In this document: positions 5,923 to 6,701 of the stretch, in pieces
How the letters are laid out: every line of letters begins with the position of its first letter
How positions within the stretch are numbered: the first letter of the stretch is position 1
DNA from: Candidatus Poseidoniaceae archaeon
GTDB taxonomy: Archaea; Thermoplasmatota; Poseidoniia; Poseidoniales; Poseidoniaceae
Assembly: GCA_013329925.1 (NCBI GenBank)
Contig: DUJK01000044.1
Span: forward strand, 1-6,701
DNA: 6,701 nt
Direction: 5' to 3'
The notes under the pieces: generated by a model
Told to the model about the DNA's origin: nothing
Seen by the model: the letters and a program-made list of their open reading frames with translations, nothing else
Databases searched by the model: none
Program-made: the position numbers and the translations under genes

Positions 5923-6701
5923 ATGTTCGAAACTGCTGATATGTCCCGACTTACCGTTGCGGCACCAGTTGGTAAAATCGAAGATGTGTTGCGCACATGC
6001 GCAAGTCTTGGATGTGTTCACATTGAGGAATATGGTAACTTCGAAGACGGCATTGGCGTAGGCAAATCAATCAATACTGATAACTCCGATCATATTAGCC
6101 AGATGATTATCAAAGCAAGAGCTCTTCAAGCGGAATTAAATGCCACTAATACAGGTGGGGCAAAATCTGCTGTGGAAGCCAACAAACTCACTATCTCGAT
6201 GGGGGATAAAATCGATTCAGCTCTCGCATTGGTCGATCAGATCCGAGACGCACAATCAGATATTTCTAATTTAGATGAGCGAATAAAAGCACTAAGTAGA
6301 GTTGAGCCGCTTGGGATACCACTCGAGTTAATGGCTGGGTTTGAAGGGTTGGAAATTTATATCGCTGAAACGGCTAAAGCATCTAAAGCACATGTCGTAT
6401 TTGCTGACATGATGTCCGAAATAGAATTGCAAACCTCACCAGGTATCATAGCAGTCGCCTGCAAAAGTTCTGATGGTGCCGCAGTTCAAATCGGACTAAG
6501 TGAACTTGGTGCAAAGCCAATCCAAATTCCCGCGGGAAAAGGCTCGCCTAGCGAAATGATTGCTACTGCTAAATCAAAGGTTTCAGAATTAGAATCATCC
6601 ATAATAACTTGTGAAGATGAATTGGCGGCTTGGAGTAAATCCAATGGCAGAGATTTAGTGATTTTACTCGAACATCTCGAGAGAGAAGAATCCATCTACA
6701 C
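5923..6701 (+). CDS. ahaI: A-type ATP synthase subunit I, N-terminal part (runs off window)
   Basis: An open frame of 259 codons to the right edge without a stop. It opens MFETADMSRLTVAAPVGKIEDVLRT, then LGCVHIEEY. This is the subunit I/V-ATPase subunit a pattern of M-x-x-[LV] followed by a strand and a helix ending in x-VHIEE. Next come a long helical hairpin and the family hallmark R-V-E-P-L-G-I-P-L-E-L-M-A-G at about residues 126-139, then the distal lobe of the cytoplasmic domain. Full-length proteins have roughly 600-700 residues, so all membrane helices and the proton half-channels lie beyond the window. The gene starts 9 bases after the ahaH stop, and AGGT (5912-5915), overlapping that stop, is the ribosome binding site. 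The intervening T6 run (5915-5920) could weakly attenuate read-through. Next in line would be the rotor subunit K and the A1 subunits. Confidence 0.9.
   Translation, partial: MFETADMSRLTVAAPVGKIEDVLRTCASLGCVHIEEYGNFEDGIGVGKSINTDNSDHISQMIIKARALQAELNATNTGGAKSAVEANKLTISMGDKIDSALALVDQIRDAQSDISNLDERIKALSRVEPLGIPLELMAGFEGLEIYIAETAKASKAHVVFADMMSEIELQTSPGIIAVACKSSDGAAVQIGLSELGAKPIQIPAGKGSPSEMIATAKSKVSELESSIITCEDELAAWSKSNGRDLVILLEHLEREESIY

Noticed and set aside
6486..6695. 69-codon leftward open frame
   Set aside because: It is antisense to the subunit I gene.

Overview
The window looks like a chromosomal piece of a mesophilic euryarchaeon. Marine Group II/III (Thermoplasmatota, Poseidoniales-like) is my best guess. 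The sequence evidence is the start of an archaeal A-type ATP synthase operon (stalk subunit H followed by membrane subunit I), tandem KaiC/ArlH-type RecA-fold proteins, a pilin-like membrane anchor, a large secreted protein rich in N-glycosylation sequons, AT-rich TATA-like elements, and tight gene packing. The lineage is inferred from gene content, not from a marker gene.

Layout. Bases 1-1241 (minus strand) hold the first 413 codons of a large secreted protein that runs off the left edge. It has a Sec signal peptide and three CARDB/Ig-like repeats, each with one pair of cysteines. A gap of about 120 bases separates it from a rightward series of genes. This series starts with a membrane-anchored protein that has a prepilin/TadE-like N-terminus and a C-terminal lamin-tail domain (1365-2459). 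Next come three consecutive KaiC-like genes (2499-3314, 3316-3900, 3911-4714), spaced by 1 and 10 bases. Only the first keeps a Walker A lysine. A UbiE/MenG-type SAM methyltransferase follows (4758-5504). After an 82-base gap with T-runs and a TATA-like element, the A-type ATP synthase operon starts with ahaH (5587-5913) and ahaI (5923 to the right edge, partial).

How the parts may work together. The KaiC trio reads as one translationally coupled unit, probably a hetero-oligomeric RecA-fold assembly with one ATPase-competent subunit and two that have lost the P-loop. The pilin-like lamin-tail protein directly upstream is on the same strand. It could be an envelope partner, as ArlH is for the archaellum, but this is conjecture. 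The methyltransferase fits respiratory quinone methylation, which would be a sensible neighbour of the ATP synthase genes. No tRNA, rRNA, CRISPR, insertion sequence or phage gene was seen.
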